Part shown: in pieces, positions 54,231 through 63,189 of the stretch
Numbering within the stretch: the first letter of the stretch is position 1
How the letters are laid out: every line of letters begins with the position of its first letter
Origin: Mycolicibacterium helvum
Lineage (GTDB): Bacteria > Actinomycetota > Actinomycetes > Mycobacteriales > Mycobacteriaceae
Assembly (NCBI RefSeq): GCF_010731895.1
Contig: NZ_AP022596.1
Span: 2,480,001-2,544,000, forward strand
Direction: 5' to 3'
Length of the DNA: 64,000 bases
The notes under the pieces: model-generated
Database searches by the model: none
Seen by the model: only the letters and a program-made list of their open reading frames with translations
What the model was told of the DNA's origin: nothing
Program-made: the position numbers and the translations under genes

Positions 54231-57200
54231 GTGTCCGAAGTGTCCCTCGACCAGCTGCGCGCACTGCGTGCCCGCCTCGACGGACTGACCATTCGCGACG
54301 CCACCCGGCTGGGCCGGCGGCTGAAGTCGCTGCGCGGGGATGTCTCGGCGGCGACCTTGCGGCAGATCTCCGAGCAGTTCACGGCTGCTGAGGCGCTGAT
54401 CGCCACCCGCACCGCCGCGGTGCCGGCGATCACCTACCCCGACCTACCGGTCAGCGACCGGCGCGCCGACATCGCCAAAGCCATCACCGAGAATCAGGTG
54501 GTGGTCATCGCCGGCGAGACCGGCTCGGGCAAGACCACCCAGCTGCCCAAGATCTGCCTGGAACTCGGCCGCGGAGTGCGCGGGACCATCGGCCACACCC
54601 AGCCGCGCCGGCTGGCGGCGCGCACCGTGGCTCAGCGGATCGCCGATGAACTCGGCAGCCCGCTGGGCGACACGATCGGCTATACGGTGCGCTTCACCGA
54701 CCAGGCCAGCGACCGCACGCTGGTGAAGCTGATGACCGACGGCATTCTGCTCGCCGAGATCCAGCGCGACCGGCGCCTGTTGCGTTACGACACCCTGATC
54801 CTCGACGAGGCGCACGAGCGCAGCCTCAACATCGACTTCCTGCTCGGCTACCTGCGCGAGTTGCTGCCCCGCCGGCCGGATCTCAAGGTGATCGTCACCT
54901 CGGCGACCATCGAACCGCAGCGGTTCGCCGATCACTTCTACGGTGCGCCGATCGTGGAAGTGTCCGGGCGCACCTACCCGGTGGAGATCCGGTATCGGCC
55001 ACTGGAAGTGCCAGTAGCCGACGATGATTCGGACGATCCTGACGATCCAGACCACGAGATCGTGCGCACCGAGATCCGCGATCAGACCGAAGCGATCGTC
55101 GATGCCGTCCGCGAGTTGGAGTCCGAACCGCCCGGTGACATCCTGGTGTTCCTGTCCGGAGAGCGGGAAATCCGGGACACTGCCGAGGCGTTACGCGATC
55201 TGAAAAACACCGAGGTGCTCCCGCTGTACGCGCGGCTGCCCACCGCCGAGCAGCAGAAGGTATTCCAGCCGTCGCGGACTTTGCGGCGAATTGTGTTGGC
55301 CACCAACGTAGCCGAGACGTCGCTGACCGTGCCAGGCGTCCGGTACGTGGTCGACCCCGGCACCGCCCGAATCTCGCGGTACAGCCGGCGCACCAAGGTG
55401 CAGCGGCTGCCGATCGAACCGATCTCGCAGGCGTCGGCCGCGCAGCGGGCCGGTCGCTCGGGGCGCACCGCACCCGGTGTCTGCATCCGGCTGTACTCCG
55501 AAGAGGACTTCGCCGCGCGCCCGCAGTACACCGACCCCGAGATCCTGCGCACCAACCTGGCCGCGGTGATCCTGCAGATGGCCGCGCTACAGCTCGGCGA
55601 GATCGAGAGCTTCCCCTTCCTCGATCCGCCTGAGCAGCGCAGCATTCGGGATGGCATCGCGCTCTTGCAGGAATTGGGTGCCTTCGATTCCGCAGGCGCG
55701 ATCACCGATATCGGCCGCCGGCTCGCGCAGTTGCCGGTCGATCCCCGGCTGGCGCGGATGATCCTGCAGGCCGACACCGAGGGCTGTGTGCGTGAGGTGC
55801 TGGTGCTCGCCGCGGCGCTGTCGATCCCCGATCCGAGGGAGCGACCCGCCGACCGCGAGGAGGCCGCCCGGCAGAAGCACGCCCGGTTCGCCGACGAGCA
55901 TTCGGATTTCGTGTCCTTCCTCAACCTGTGGCGATACCTCGGCGAAGAACGAAAGGCGCGATCCGGCAGCGCCTTCCGGCGGATGTGCCGCGAGGAGTTC
56001 CTGCACTATCTGCGAATCCGGGAATGGCAGGACCTGACCGGCCAGCTGCGCAGTATCGCCCGTGATATCGGGATCCGGGAATCCGACGACCCCGAACCAG
56101 CCGATCCGGCGCGGGTGCACGCCGCCGTCGTCGCCGGGCTTCTGTCGCATATTGGCCTGCGAGAGGGGGATTCGCGCGACTACACGGGTGCGCGCAATAC
56201 CAAGTTCGTGCTCGCCCCGGGGTCTGTGCTGACCAAACGGCCCCCACGCTGGATCGTGGTCGCCGACCTGGTGGAGACCAGCCGGTTGTACGGGCGCATC
56301 GCGGCACGCGTCGAACCCGAGGTACTCGAGCGGGTCGCCGGACATCTGGTGCAGCGCACCTACAGTGAGCCGCACTGGGATGCCAAGCGCGGCGCGGTGA
56401 TGGCTTTCGAGCGGGTGACGCTCTACGGGCTCGCGTTGGTGCCGCGCCGGCGGGTGGGATACGCCAGCGTCGACCCGGTGGTGTCCCGGGAACTGTTCAT
56501 CCGGCACGCGCTGGTGCAGGGGGAGTGGCAGACCCGGCACCACTTCTTCGCCGACAACGCACGGCTGCGCGCTGAGCTCGCCGAACTGGAGGAGCGGGCC
56601 CGGCGCCGCGACCTGCTCGTCGGCGATGACGAGATCTATGCCTTCTACGACAACAGGGTTCCGCAGCAGGTGGTCTCAGCGCGGCACTTCGACGGCTGGT
56701 GGAAGAAACAACGCCACCAGACCCCGGAGTTGTTGACCTTTACCCGCGACGACCTGCTGCGCGTCGACGACGATGCGGCAGAGCGGCCGGACAACTGGCA
56801 GGCCGGCGACCTGTCGTTGCCGCTGACCTACCGGTTCGAGCCCGGCGCCTCCGATGACGGGGTGACCGTGCACATCCCGGTCGGGGTGCTGGCTCGCCTC
56901 GGCGGCGACGAGTTCGGCTGGCAGGTACCGGCATTACGTGAGGAATTGGTGACCGCGTTGATCAGGTCACTGCCGAAAGACCTGCGCCGCAACTTCGTTC
57001 CAGCGCCCGACACCGCGCGGGTGGTGCTCGCCGACATCAACGCGGGCCACGAACCGCTACTGGAAGCGCTGCAACGCGAATTACACCGGCGCACCGGCGT
57101 TCTGGTACCGATCACCGCGTTCGATCTGGACAAGATCCCCGCTCATCTGCGGGTGACCTTCGCCGTCGAAACGGTCGACGGCACCGAGGTGGCCCGCGGC

Positions 57201-58142
57201 AAGGACCTCGAGGCGCTGCAGCGCCAGCTCGCCGGCTCGGCCCGCCAGGCAGTGGCCGATGCGGTGGCCAGCGACCTGGAACGAACTGGACTCCGAACCT
57301 GGCCCGACGACCTGGACCGGTTGCCGGACAGCGTCGAGTCAACCGTCGGCGGCCATCTTGTGCGGGGTTACCCGGCTCTGGTCGATGCCGGCGCGGGAGT
57401 GGCCGTCCGGGTGTTCGCCACTGCGGCCGAACGCGATGCGGCGATGAGAGCCGGCACCAGACGCCTGCTCCGGTTGGCGATACCGTCCCCGGTGAAAGCG
57501 TTGGAGAAGGCGCTGGATCCGCGCACCCGCCTGGTCTTGGGGGCCAACCCGGACGGGTCGCTGGCCGCGCTACTCGAAGACTGCGCCGATGCGGCCGTAG
57601 ACGTGCTGGCGGCCCAGCCGGTCTGGACCAGAACAGATTTCGCGTCGTTACGCGACCGGGTGGCTGCGGCGCTGCCCGTGACCACCCGGGACATTGTGGC
57701 CCGCGTGCAAAAGGTGCTGACCGCCCTACAGGAGGTGGAGCTTGCGCTGCCGGACAAGCCGGCTGCGGCGCAGGCCGACGCGATTGCCGATATCCGCTCG
57801 CAACTGGGAAGTTTGGTCGCCAGCAACTTCGTCACCGAGACGGGCGCCGCGCGTCTGGGCGACCTGACTCGGTACCTGACCGCCATCGGCCGTCGCCTTG
57901 ACCGGCTGGCGCAGGCCCCGCAGGCCGACCGCGAACGGATGCAACGCGTGCACACCGTCGAAGACGCCTACACCGAGCTGCTGCAGGCGCTGTCGCCCAC
58001 CCGCGCCGCCGCAGCCGATGTCCGCGACATTGCTTGGCAGATCGAAGAATTCCGGGTCAGCCTGTGGGCCCAGCAGTTGGGCACCCCCCGGCCGGTCAGC
58101 GAACAGCGCATCTACCGCGCTATCGACGCCGTCCTGGCGTGA
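54231..58142 (+). CDS. hrpA: ATP-dependent RNA helicase HrpA
   Basis: 1303 residues from GTG at 54231, the length of E. coli HrpA. GETGSGKTT is motif I (about 95-103), the DEAHERS box is motif II, TSAT motif III, QRAGRSGRT motif VI; then winged-helix, ratchet and OB-fold regions, and the long HrpA-specific C-terminus (about 800-1303). It unwinds RNA and in E. coli is involved in rescuing or processing messages on ribosomes. No ribosome site is evident. It ends 15 bp before a strong hairpin terminator. Confidence 0.95.
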   Translation: MSEVSLDQLRALRARLDGLTIRDATRLGRRLKSLRGDVSAATLRQISEQFTAAEALIATRTAAVPAITYPDLPVSDRRADIAKAITENQVVVIAGETGSGKTTQLPKICLELGRGVRGTIGHTQPRRLAARTVAQRIADELGSPLGDTIGYTVRFTDQASDRTLVKLMTDGILLAEIQRDRRLLRYDTLILDEAHERSLNIDFLLGYLRELLPRRPDLKVIVTSATIEPQRFADHFYGAPIVEVSGRTYPVEIRYRPLEVPVADDDSDDPDDPDHEIVRTEIRDQTEAIVDAVRELESEPPGDILVFLSGEREIRDTAEALRDLKNTEVLPLYARLPTAEQQKVFQPSRTLRRIVLATNVAETSLTVPGVRYVVDPGTARISRYSRRTKVQRLPIEPISQASAAQRAGRSGRTAPGVCIRLYSEEDFAARPQYTDPEILRTNLAAVILQMAALQLGEIESFPFLDPPEQRSIRDGIALLQELGAFDSAGAITDIGRRLAQLPVDPRLARMILQADTEGCVREVLVLAAALSIPDPRERPADREEAARQKHARFADEHSDFVSFLNLWRYLGEERKARSGSAFRRMCREEFLHYLRIREWQDLTGQLRSIARDIGIRESDDPEPADPARVHAAVVAGLLSHIGLREGDSRDYTGARNTKFVLAPGSVLTKRPPRWIVVADLVETSRLYGRIAARVEPEVLERVAGHLVQRTYSEPHWDAKRGAVMAFERVTLYGLALVPRRRVGYASVDPVVSRELFIRHALVQGEWQTRHHFFADNARLRAELAELEERARRRDLLVGDDEIYAFYDNRVPQQVVSARHFDGWWKKQRHQTPELLTFTRDDLLRVDDDAAERPDNWQAGDLSLPLTYRFEPGASDDGVTVHIPVGVLARLGGDEFGWQVPALREELVTALIRSLPKDLRRNFVPAPDTARVVLADINAGHEPLLEALQRELHRRTGVLVPITAFDLDKIPAHLRVTFAVETVDGTEVARGKDLEALQRQLAGSARQAVADAVASDLERTGLRTWPDDLDRLPDSVESTVGGHLVRGYPALVDAGAGVAVRVFATAAERDAAMRAGTRRLLRLAIPSPVKALEKALDPRTRLVLGANPDGSLAALLEDCADAAVDVLAAQPVWTRTDFASLRDRVAAALPVTTRDIVARVQKVLTALQEVELALPDKPAAAQADAIADIRSQLGSLVASNFVTETGAARLGDLTRYLTAIGRRLDRLAQAPQADRERMQRVHTVEDAYTELLQALSPTRAAAADVRDIAWQIEEFRVSLWAQQLGTPRPVSEQRIYRAIDAVLA

Positions 58143-58157
58143 CGGTGCGCACATGCA

Positions 58158-58186
58158 AGAGGGGCACCCGAATCGGGTGCCCCTCT
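58158..58186. terminator. Hairpin terminator after hrpA
   Basis: AGAGGGGCACCCGA (58158-58171), one central base, TCGGGTGCCCCTCT (58173-58186): 14-bp perfect arms followed by GTTGG. It separates hrpA from the convergent small exported-protein gene and can act in both directions. Confidence 0.72.
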
Positions 58187-58204
58187 GTTGGAGTCCGTTG
58201 AGGA

Positions 58205-58372
58205 TCAACGACTTCCATGCACAGTGGTGTCAACGTGCGGCGCTGTCGCCACCGGGCCGATGTTGTTGACCCAGTCGTTGTGACCGAGGTCGGCCTGAGC
58301 GGTCCCAGCGAAGCCCAGAACGGCGGCGGTCATGGCGCCTGCGATGGCAGCGGTGACGGTGTACTTCTTCAT
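58205..58372 (-). CDS. Small exported protein (55 residues)
   Basis: MKKYTVTAAIAGAMTAAVLG begins a clear signal peptide cleaved near AQA-DLG (about residue 27), leaving a mature peptide of about 28 residues (DLGHNDWVNNIGPVAT and on) with two His. AGAGGGAA lies five bases upstream of the ATG. No family is recognised. It lies between the hrpA terminator and the upstream region of the first His-tailed small gene. Confidence 0.72.
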   Translation of the reverse strand: MKKYTVTAAIAGAMTAAVLGFAGTAQADLGHNDWVNNIGPVATAPHVDTTVHGSR

Positions 58373-58493
58373 GTCTATTCCCTCTTCCTCAACGGCCGGA
58401 GTCGATTTCCGCGCCGCTGACAGTCCCAACGCCGCCAGGGGGCGCAGTAATTCCGCTGGCAGCAGATGATCGTCGGTTGGCAGGAATTGACCC

Positions 58494-58515
58494 ATGTCCA
58501 CCAATTGGGGGACAT
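58494..58515. promoter_or_regulatory. 22-bp palindrome upstream of the first His-tailed gene
   Basis: ATGTCCACCAA (58494-58504) and TTGGGGGACAT (58505-58515) pair at 10 of 11 positions with no spacer. It stands at the start of the 56-bp block that is also found upstream of the second His-tailed gene, and is a candidate regulator site. Confidence 0.42.
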
Positions 58516-58556
58516 CGGATTCCCTCCGACTATCCACCGGCTGCCCGACAGACATC
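58501..58556. repeat. Duplicated 56-bp upstream block, copy 1
   Basis: Aligns without gaps to 60174-60229 at 43 of 56 positions by hand count. Best conserved are GGACATCGGATTC at one end and GCCCGACAGACATC at the other. It ends 80 bp before the start of the 79-residue His-tailed protein gene. Confidence 0.7.
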
Positions 58557-58636
58557 GGCGCCCGGATGCGAGACCGTTTACGCACTGACGAAATGCGAAA
58601 GCCGACTAGAGACAAGTCGAAGACGACAACGAGGAT

Positions 58637-58876
58637 ATGACTGACATGACCACCATGACCTGGATGAAGAGGCTGGCCGCCGGTAGCGCACTGGCCGCGG
58701 GTTCCGCACTGTTCGCCTTTGGTTCGGCTACCGACGCCCTCGCCGAGAGCGGCTCGTTCAACAGCGGCCCAGGTGTGAATCAGCCCGGCCACCACCAGAC
58801 CTTCCCCGGCCAACACAACGTTCCGGTCCCGGGATCGACCGCGCACCACCATCACCAGTGGCACCGCGCCGGGTAG
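58637..58876 (+). CDS. Small exported protein with C-terminal His cluster, copy 1
   Basis: 79 residues, ATG after GAGG (a second in-frame ATG nine bases on may be the true start). The signal peptide ends near DALAES (about residue 36). The mature peptide of about 43 residues ends in NVPVPGSTAHHHHQWHRAG, with a four-His run. A paralogue at 60301 has the same design, so the two arose by duplication. Metal binding by the His run is a reasonable inference; the function is otherwise unknown. A strong terminator follows. Confidence 0.8.
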   Translation: MTDMTTMTWMKRLAAGSALAAGSALFAFGSATDALAESGSFNSGPGVNQPGHHQTFPGQHNVPVPGSTAHHHHQWHRAG

Positions 58877-58896
58877 GCGCCCAAACCCCCCCAGCC

Positions 58897-58929
58897 TCGG
58901 GCGGAGAAGCGTCATGCTTCTCCGCCCGA
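58897..58929 (+). terminator. Hairpin terminator after the first His-tailed gene
   Basis: TCGGGCGGAGAAGC (58897-58910), loop GTCAT, GCTTCTCCGCCCGA (58916-58929), 14-bp perfect stem followed by CGGTTTTCC. Confidence 0.78.
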
Positions 58930-58964
58930 CGGTTTTCCTCAGGTCCGGCTCCTAGCATTGGGCG

Positions 58965-59972
58965 ATGCCCACACCCGTGAGGAAGCCCATCGACCTGGTC
59001 CTTGCCGGTGGCGGGGTGAAGGGTATCGGTCTGGCCGGCGCCGTGGTCAAGCTGATGGAGGCCGGCTACCGGGCCCACCGCATCGCCGGCTCGTCGGCCG
59101 GCTCGATCGTCGGGTCGATCGTGGCCGCGGCCGCCAAGAACGACCGGTTGACCCCGGCAGACGTCCGGGACCTGACGCTGAGCATCGACTATCGCAAGTT
59201 CCTCGACCCCGGCCCCGTCGAGCGTCTCCCGCTGCTCGGGCCATCCTGGGCGATCCTGCAGGGCTCCGGTATCTACCAGGGTGATTACGCCCACAATTTC
59301 ATCGCAGACCAGCTGCGCGAGCTGGGTGTCACCACGTTCGGTGACCTCCGGCTCGACGACGACCAGCTGCCGGAGGAACGTCGCTACCGGCTCGTGCTGA
59401 CTGTCGCCGATGTCACAACTGGTCAGCTGGTCAGGCTGCCCTGGGATTATCGACGGCTTTATGGGCTGGACCCCGACGAGCAGCCGGTCGCCGATGCGGT
59501 GCGCGCCTCGATGTCGATTCCGTTCTTCTTCCGCCCGGTCAAGATCACCAGCGCGACGGGCCGCGAATCGACGCTTGTCGATGGCGGGCTGCTGTCGAAC
59601 TACCCGATCGACTCGTTGGATCGCTCCGACGGCAAGAAGCCACGATGGCCGACCCTCGGCGTGACGCTGCTGCCCGACCTCCCTCAGAACAACAACAAGG
59701 TGATCCCCGCACTGGCCCCACTGCGGCACTTCGGCGGTCCCAGCCTGCTCGAGCACGTGATCACCACGATCTTGGTCGGCCGTGACCAGGCCTACCTGAA
59801 CCTGCCGTGGGTGAGCTGCCGGACCATCCGAGTGGATTCGACGAAGGTCGGTGTGCTGGATTTCCACATCAGCCAACGGGAGATCGACGCGTTGTATGAC
59901 GAGGGCTACAACGCGGCCACGTCGTTCCTGTCGACCTTCGACGAGCGGGAATGTCTCGAACGGTTCCGCTGA
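58965..59972 (+). CDS. Patatin-like phospholipase
   Basis: 335 residues. LVLAGGGVKGIGLAGAV gives the oxyanion hole (GGGVKG at 15-20), GSSAGS the nucleophile Ser44, and TLVDGGLLSNYPID the catalytic Asp in DGG. There is no signal peptide. Such enzymes hydrolyse acyl chains from lipids in the cytoplasm or at the membrane. It sits between the two copies of the His-tailed small gene, which suggests the duplication arose around it or that it was inserted between them. Confidence 0.92.
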   Translation: MPTPVRKPIDLVLAGGGVKGIGLAGAVVKLMEAGYRAHRIAGSSAGSIVGSIVAAAAKNDRLTPADVRDLTLSIDYRKFLDPGPVERLPLLGPSWAILQGSGIYQGDYAHNFIADQLRELGVTTFGDLRLDDDQLPEERRYRLVLTVADVTTGQLVRLPWDYRRLYGLDPDEQPVADAVRASMSIPFFFRPVKITSATGRESTLVDGGLLSNYPIDSLDRSDGKKPRWPTLGVTLLPDLPQNNNKVIPALAPLRHFGGPSLLEHVITTILVGRDQAYLNLPWVSCRTIRVDSTKVGVLDFHISQREIDALYDEGYNAATSFLSTFDERECLERFR

Positions 59973-59977
59973 CCGAC

Positions 59978-60197
59978 CTAGGTTCTTGCGGCGGTGGGGA
60001 TCTGGCGGCAGGCATCCAGCAGTGCGCCGAAGCGGCAGGTTGATTCCCCTGCACAGTCCCGAATACCACAGTGTTAGGACGGCGGGGATCTCGTCGTAGA
60101 TGCCCTGCGGTACCAGCTGATTCATCACCTCGTCGGTGAGAATTGTTGGCATGTCGTCCCCGACCGGCATCCCCCGATCGGTGGACATCGGATTCAT
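59978..60197 (-). pseudogene. Remnant of an LLM-class oxidoreductase C-terminus
   Basis: On the minus strand the codons from about 60155 read LTDEVMNQLVPQGIYDEIPA followed by VLTLWYSGLC, which resembles the C-terminus of F420 LLM oxidoreductases; after GIN the meaning shifts to the next frame (RFGALLDACRQIPTAART, stop at 59978-59980). No LLM barrel or start region is present. It therefore looks like a truncated, frameshifted relic within the 328-bp gene-free stretch between the patatin-like gene and the second His-tailed gene. The resemblance is judged by eye. Confidence 0.45.
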
Positions 60198-60229
60198 CCC
60201 GGCTATGGCCTGGTCGCCCGACAGACATC
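60174..60229. repeat. Duplicated 56-bp upstream block, copy 2
   Basis: Counterpart of 58501-58556, with conserved GGACATCGGATTC and GCCCGACAGACATC segments. It ends 71 bp before the second His-tailed gene. Its own core CCGATCGG is palindromic, like CCAATTGG in copy 1, so dyad symmetry is kept although bases changed. Confidence 0.68.
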
Positions 60230-60300
60230 AGGGCTTGGGTGCGTGATCGTTAGATCACCGTCGGCAAACCGGCGAAAGCACGAAGAGAACGAGCACCACC

Positions 60301-60546
60301 ATGACCATCACGACAACTACCACCGCATCAACCACGATCTGGTTCAAGCGCATTGCCGCAGGCGCAATCCTGGCCACCGGCTCCGCGCTGGTCGCGTTGG
60401 GAGCCGCACCGCTCGGCTACGCCGACACCGCCGGACCCGGCATGAGCCACCCCACACCGCACCCGGCGTTCCCGCACCAGAGCAACCAGCCGGTCCCCGG
60501 CTCCTCGATCCATCACCACCACCAGTGGAATCGCCATCGCGGCTGA
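60301..60546 (+). CDS. Small exported protein with C-terminal His cluster, copy 2
   Basis: 81 residues. A Thr-rich N-terminus (MTITTTTTAS) precedes the signal core (IAAGAILATGSALVALG), with cleavage near GYADTA. The mature end NQPVPGSSIHHHHQWNRHRG parallels NVPVPGSTAHHHHQWHRAG of the copy at 58637; both also have a Pro/His-rich middle with HPAFPHQ or HQTFPGQ. The gene has a duplicated upstream block and its own strong terminator. It may bind a transition metal outside the membrane. Confidence 0.8.
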   Translation: MTITTTTTASTTIWFKRIAAGAILATGSALVALGAAPLGYADTAGPGMSHPTPHPAFPHQSNQPVPGSSIHHHHQWNRHRG

Positions 60547-60569
60547 CGAGCCGGGCGTACCACGGAAAC

Positions 60570-60612
60570 CGTTCGGGTGCGAGAAGTTCTCAGCACTTCT
60601 CGCACCCGAACG
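60570..60612. terminator. Strong hairpin terminator
   Basis: 18-bp perfect stem (60570-60587 with 60595-60612; starts CGTTCGGGTGCGAGAAGT) and 7-base loop, followed by TTTCGTT. It separates the second His-tailed gene from the convergent fadE pair. Confidence 0.85.
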
Positions 60613-60630
60613 TTTCGTTATGCGTAGTCC

Positions 60631-61782
60631 TTAGACCGGTAGGCCATCGGCCACGCGTGTCCCGCCCTCGGCGCTCGCATCGTCGAGCACGAATTCGGCG
60701 ACCCGGGACCGGTGCTGTTCGGCGGTGCCCAGCAGTGCGGCATCGGTGGTGGCGCGCTTGAAATACAGATGCGCCTGGTGTTCCCAGGTGAAGCCGATAC
60801 CGCCGTGCACCTGAATGGTGTCGGCAGCGATGTGGCTCAGCGCCGCCGATGCGGTGGCCTGGGCGATGCTGACGGCAAGAGCCGGGTCGTCGGAGCCGTC
60901 GGACAGCGCCCACACCGCGTGGTAAGCGGCGGAACGGGCGTGCTCGAGGTCGACTAGCATGTCGGCCAGCTTGTGCTTGATCGCCTGGAACGAGCCGATC
61001 TGCCGGCCGAACTGCAGCCGGGACTTCGCGTATTCGACGGCCAGGTCCAGCAGATGCTGTGCGGCACCGACCTGTTCGACGGCCAGCAGGGCCGAACCCA
61101 CCTGCAGCGCGTGCGTGATCACCCGGTCGGCCTCCTCAGGGCCGGCAAGCAGCCGGGCCGGGGAGTCGGCGAAGGTGATCGTGGCCTGTGGGCGGGTCAG
61201 GTCCAGCGTCATCAGTGTCGTGCGCTGGGTGTCCTTGGCGTCCACCGCGTAGAGCCCGATGCCGTCGGAACTCGTTGCCGCGACCAGGATTTCGTCAGCC
61301 GCAGCACCGTCGACCACCCGCTGGACCGTTCCGGACACCGTGTTGCCGTTGGCTGTCACCGTGACCGCGGACGGGTCGAACGCGCCGGCCTTATCGGCGA
61401 CGGCGAACGCCGCGGTGCGCGTGCCCTCGACCAGCTGTGCCAGCAACTCGTCGCGCGCCGGACCGCCGGGGCTGGCGACCAGAGCGGGCACCGCCAGGTA
61501 GACGGTCCCGAACAGCGGCCCGCATGCCAGGGTGGCGCCGAACTGCTCCACCGCGACGGCCTGGTCGACCAGCGAGCCGCCGACACCGCCGTCGGCCTCG
61601 GGCACCGACAACCCGAGCACGCCGAGCTCAGCGCCGAGCCGGTTCCACACCTTGGTGTCGAAGGGCACCTCGGACTCCATCAACCGGCGCACGGTCGCTT
61701 CGTCGAAGTTATCGGCACAGAACTTGCGCACCGCGGCACGCAGATCCTGCTGCTCCTCGGTGAACCTGAACTCACTAGCCAC
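60631..61782 (-). CDS. Acyl-CoA dehydrogenase, beta-type subunit of a FadE pair
   Basis: 383 residues from GTG at 61782, supported by AAGGAG upstream; it overlaps the previous fadE by 8 bp. The N-terminal EFRFTEEQQDLRAAVRKF and C-terminal SRLQFGRQIGSFQAIKHKLA and HGGIGFTWEHQAHLYFKRA mark an ACAD of the FadE27/28 kind. The central region lacks the usual CxxTEPxxGSD FAD-contact segment found in its partner, as expected for the less complete subunit of an alpha2-beta2 enzyme. Confidence 0.92.
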   Translation of the reverse strand: MASEFRFTEEQQDLRAAVRKFCADNFDEATVRRLMESEVPFDTKVWNRLGAELGVLGLSVPEADGGVGGSLVDQAVAVEQFGATLACGPLFGTVYLAVPALVASPGGPARDELLAQLVEGTRTAAFAVADKAGAFDPSAVTVTANGNTVSGTVQRVVDGAAADEILVAATSSDGIGLYAVDAKDTQRTTLMTLDLTRPQATITFADSPARLLAGPEEADRVITHALQVGSALLAVEQVGAAQHLLDLAVEYAKSRLQFGRQIGSFQAIKHKLADMLVDLEHARSAAYHAVWALSDGSDDPALAVSIAQATASAALSHIAADTIQVHGGIGFTWEHQAHLYFKRATTDAALLGTAEQHRSRVAEFVLDDASAEGGTRVADGLPV

Positions 61783-62971
61783 GGGGGATCTCCTTCCACG
61801 GCATACCGGCATCGGCACGCAGGTCACCGGGCAGGCCCAGCACCCGCTCGCCGAGGATGTTGCGCATCACTTCGGTGGTGCCGCCCTCGATGGTGTTGGC
61901 GCGGCTGCGCAGGAAGCGCTGCTGGATCGGCCCGCGCCAGTCACCTGCGTCACCGGCGCCATCGGCCAACGCGTAGCTGTCGTACAGAATCCCTTCGGGC
62001 CCAAGCAGATCCATGCACCATTCGTAGATGTGCTGGTTCAGCAAGGCGCCGACGAGCTTGCCGACCGAGGCCTCCGGGCCCGGCCCGCCTGCGGTCGCCG
62101 AGGCGCGGGAGCGCTCCGAGGTGAGGCGTTGGGCTTCCGAGCGCAACCACAACTGCGCCAACCGGTCCCGCAGCACGGGGGTGTGTAGGTCGGGACGAGA
62201 GGCCCACAGCGTCACCGCGTCCTTGATGGTGCCGCTGCCGCGGCGGCTGCCACTGGCGCCCAGGGCGCTACGCTCGTTCATCAGGGTGGTCATCGCCACG
62301 CCCCAGCCGTTGCCGACCGCGCCGAGGCGATGGCTGTCGGGGATGCGGGCGTCGGTGATGTAGACCTCGTTGAACTCGGCCTGTCCGGTCATCTGGCGCA
62401 GTGGGCGAGTCTCCACTCCGGGGGCGTGCATGTCGAGCACGAAGTAGGTCAGGCCCTTGTGCTTGGCGATATCGGGGTTGGTGCGCGCCAGCAGCAGACC
62501 CCAGCGGGCCCGGTGCGCCAGGCTGGTCCACACCTTCTGGCCGTTGATCACCCACTCGTCGCCGTCGGGCACCGCGGTGGTGGCCAGACCCGCCAGATCG
62601 GAGCCGGCGCCGGGTTCGGAGAACAGCTGACACCAGATGTCCTCGGTGGTGGCCAGCGGCCGCAGGAGTGCCTTCTTCAGGTCGTCGGACTGGGCGTGCT
62701 CACGAACCGTGGGGGCGGCCATGCCGTAGCCCATCGGGTTGAGGCCCAGTGGCACCGGGCCGCCGGCACCCTGCAAGATCCGATCAGCGACGGCCTGTAC
62801 TCCACGCGACAGCCCGAGGCCGCCGAAGCCCTCGGGAAAGTGCACCCAGGACAGGCCGGCGTCGTAACAGGCGCCGAGGAATTCTGGAATCGGGACTTTC
62901 TTCGGGTCGTGGTCGGCCACGACCCGCCGGGCCAGGTCTTCGACCCGCTCAGCATCAGCGACGGTGCTCAT
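61775..62971 (-). CDS. Acyl-CoA dehydrogenase, alpha-type subunit of a FadE pair
   Basis: 398 residues from the ATG at 62971. It contains WCQLFSEPGAGSDLAGLAT, NGQKVWTSLAHRARWG, QMTGQAEFNEVYITDARIP and EGGTTEVMRNILGERVLG, an intact FAD and substrate site. The overlap with the second fadE indicates coupled synthesis. Adjacent FadE pairs in mycobacteria form heterotetramers acting on steroid side-chain CoA esters. A KstR-consensus site lies 218 bp upstream of the ATG, between it and the divergent membrane reductase. Confidence 0.93.
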   Translation of the reverse strand: MSTVADAERVEDLARRVVADHDPKKVPIPEFLGACYDAGLSWVHFPEGFGGLGLSRGVQAVADRILQGAGGPVPLGLNPMGYGMAAPTVREHAQSDDLKKALLRPLATTEDIWCQLFSEPGAGSDLAGLATTAVPDGDEWVINGQKVWTSLAHRARWGLLLARTNPDIAKHKGLTYFVLDMHAPGVETRPLRQMTGQAEFNEVYITDARIPDSHRLGAVGNGWGVAMTTLMNERSALGASGSRRGSGTIKDAVTLWASRPDLHTPVLRDRLAQLWLRSEAQRLTSERSRASATAGGPGPEASVGKLVGALLNQHIYEWCMDLLGPEGILYDSYALADGAGDAGDWRGPIQQRFLRSRANTIEGGTTEVMRNILGERVLGLPGDLRADAGMPWKEIPRG

Positions 62972-63189
62972 TCCGACACGATAAGGAACCGCATGTCGTC
63001 GGTTGTTGGCAGGTGTCAAGTTTTGGTCCGGCGGTCGGGATCGAGTCCGCGGTGAGAGCAGACGCGACGCCGGGGTTGCAGAGTCAGATTCAGTCGCGCG
63101 CGAGTTCTGCGACCCGCGGATCGACCCGCCAGAATCCACTCTGAGGTGACGGCAGAATCGATGCGAAACGTCGGCCGGGATGCGGTAAC

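Noticed and set aside
58758..60197. 479-codon minus-strand frame
   Set aside because: Its body is antisense to the patatin-like gene; only the first ~70 codons resemble anything, and these are reported as an LLM remnant.
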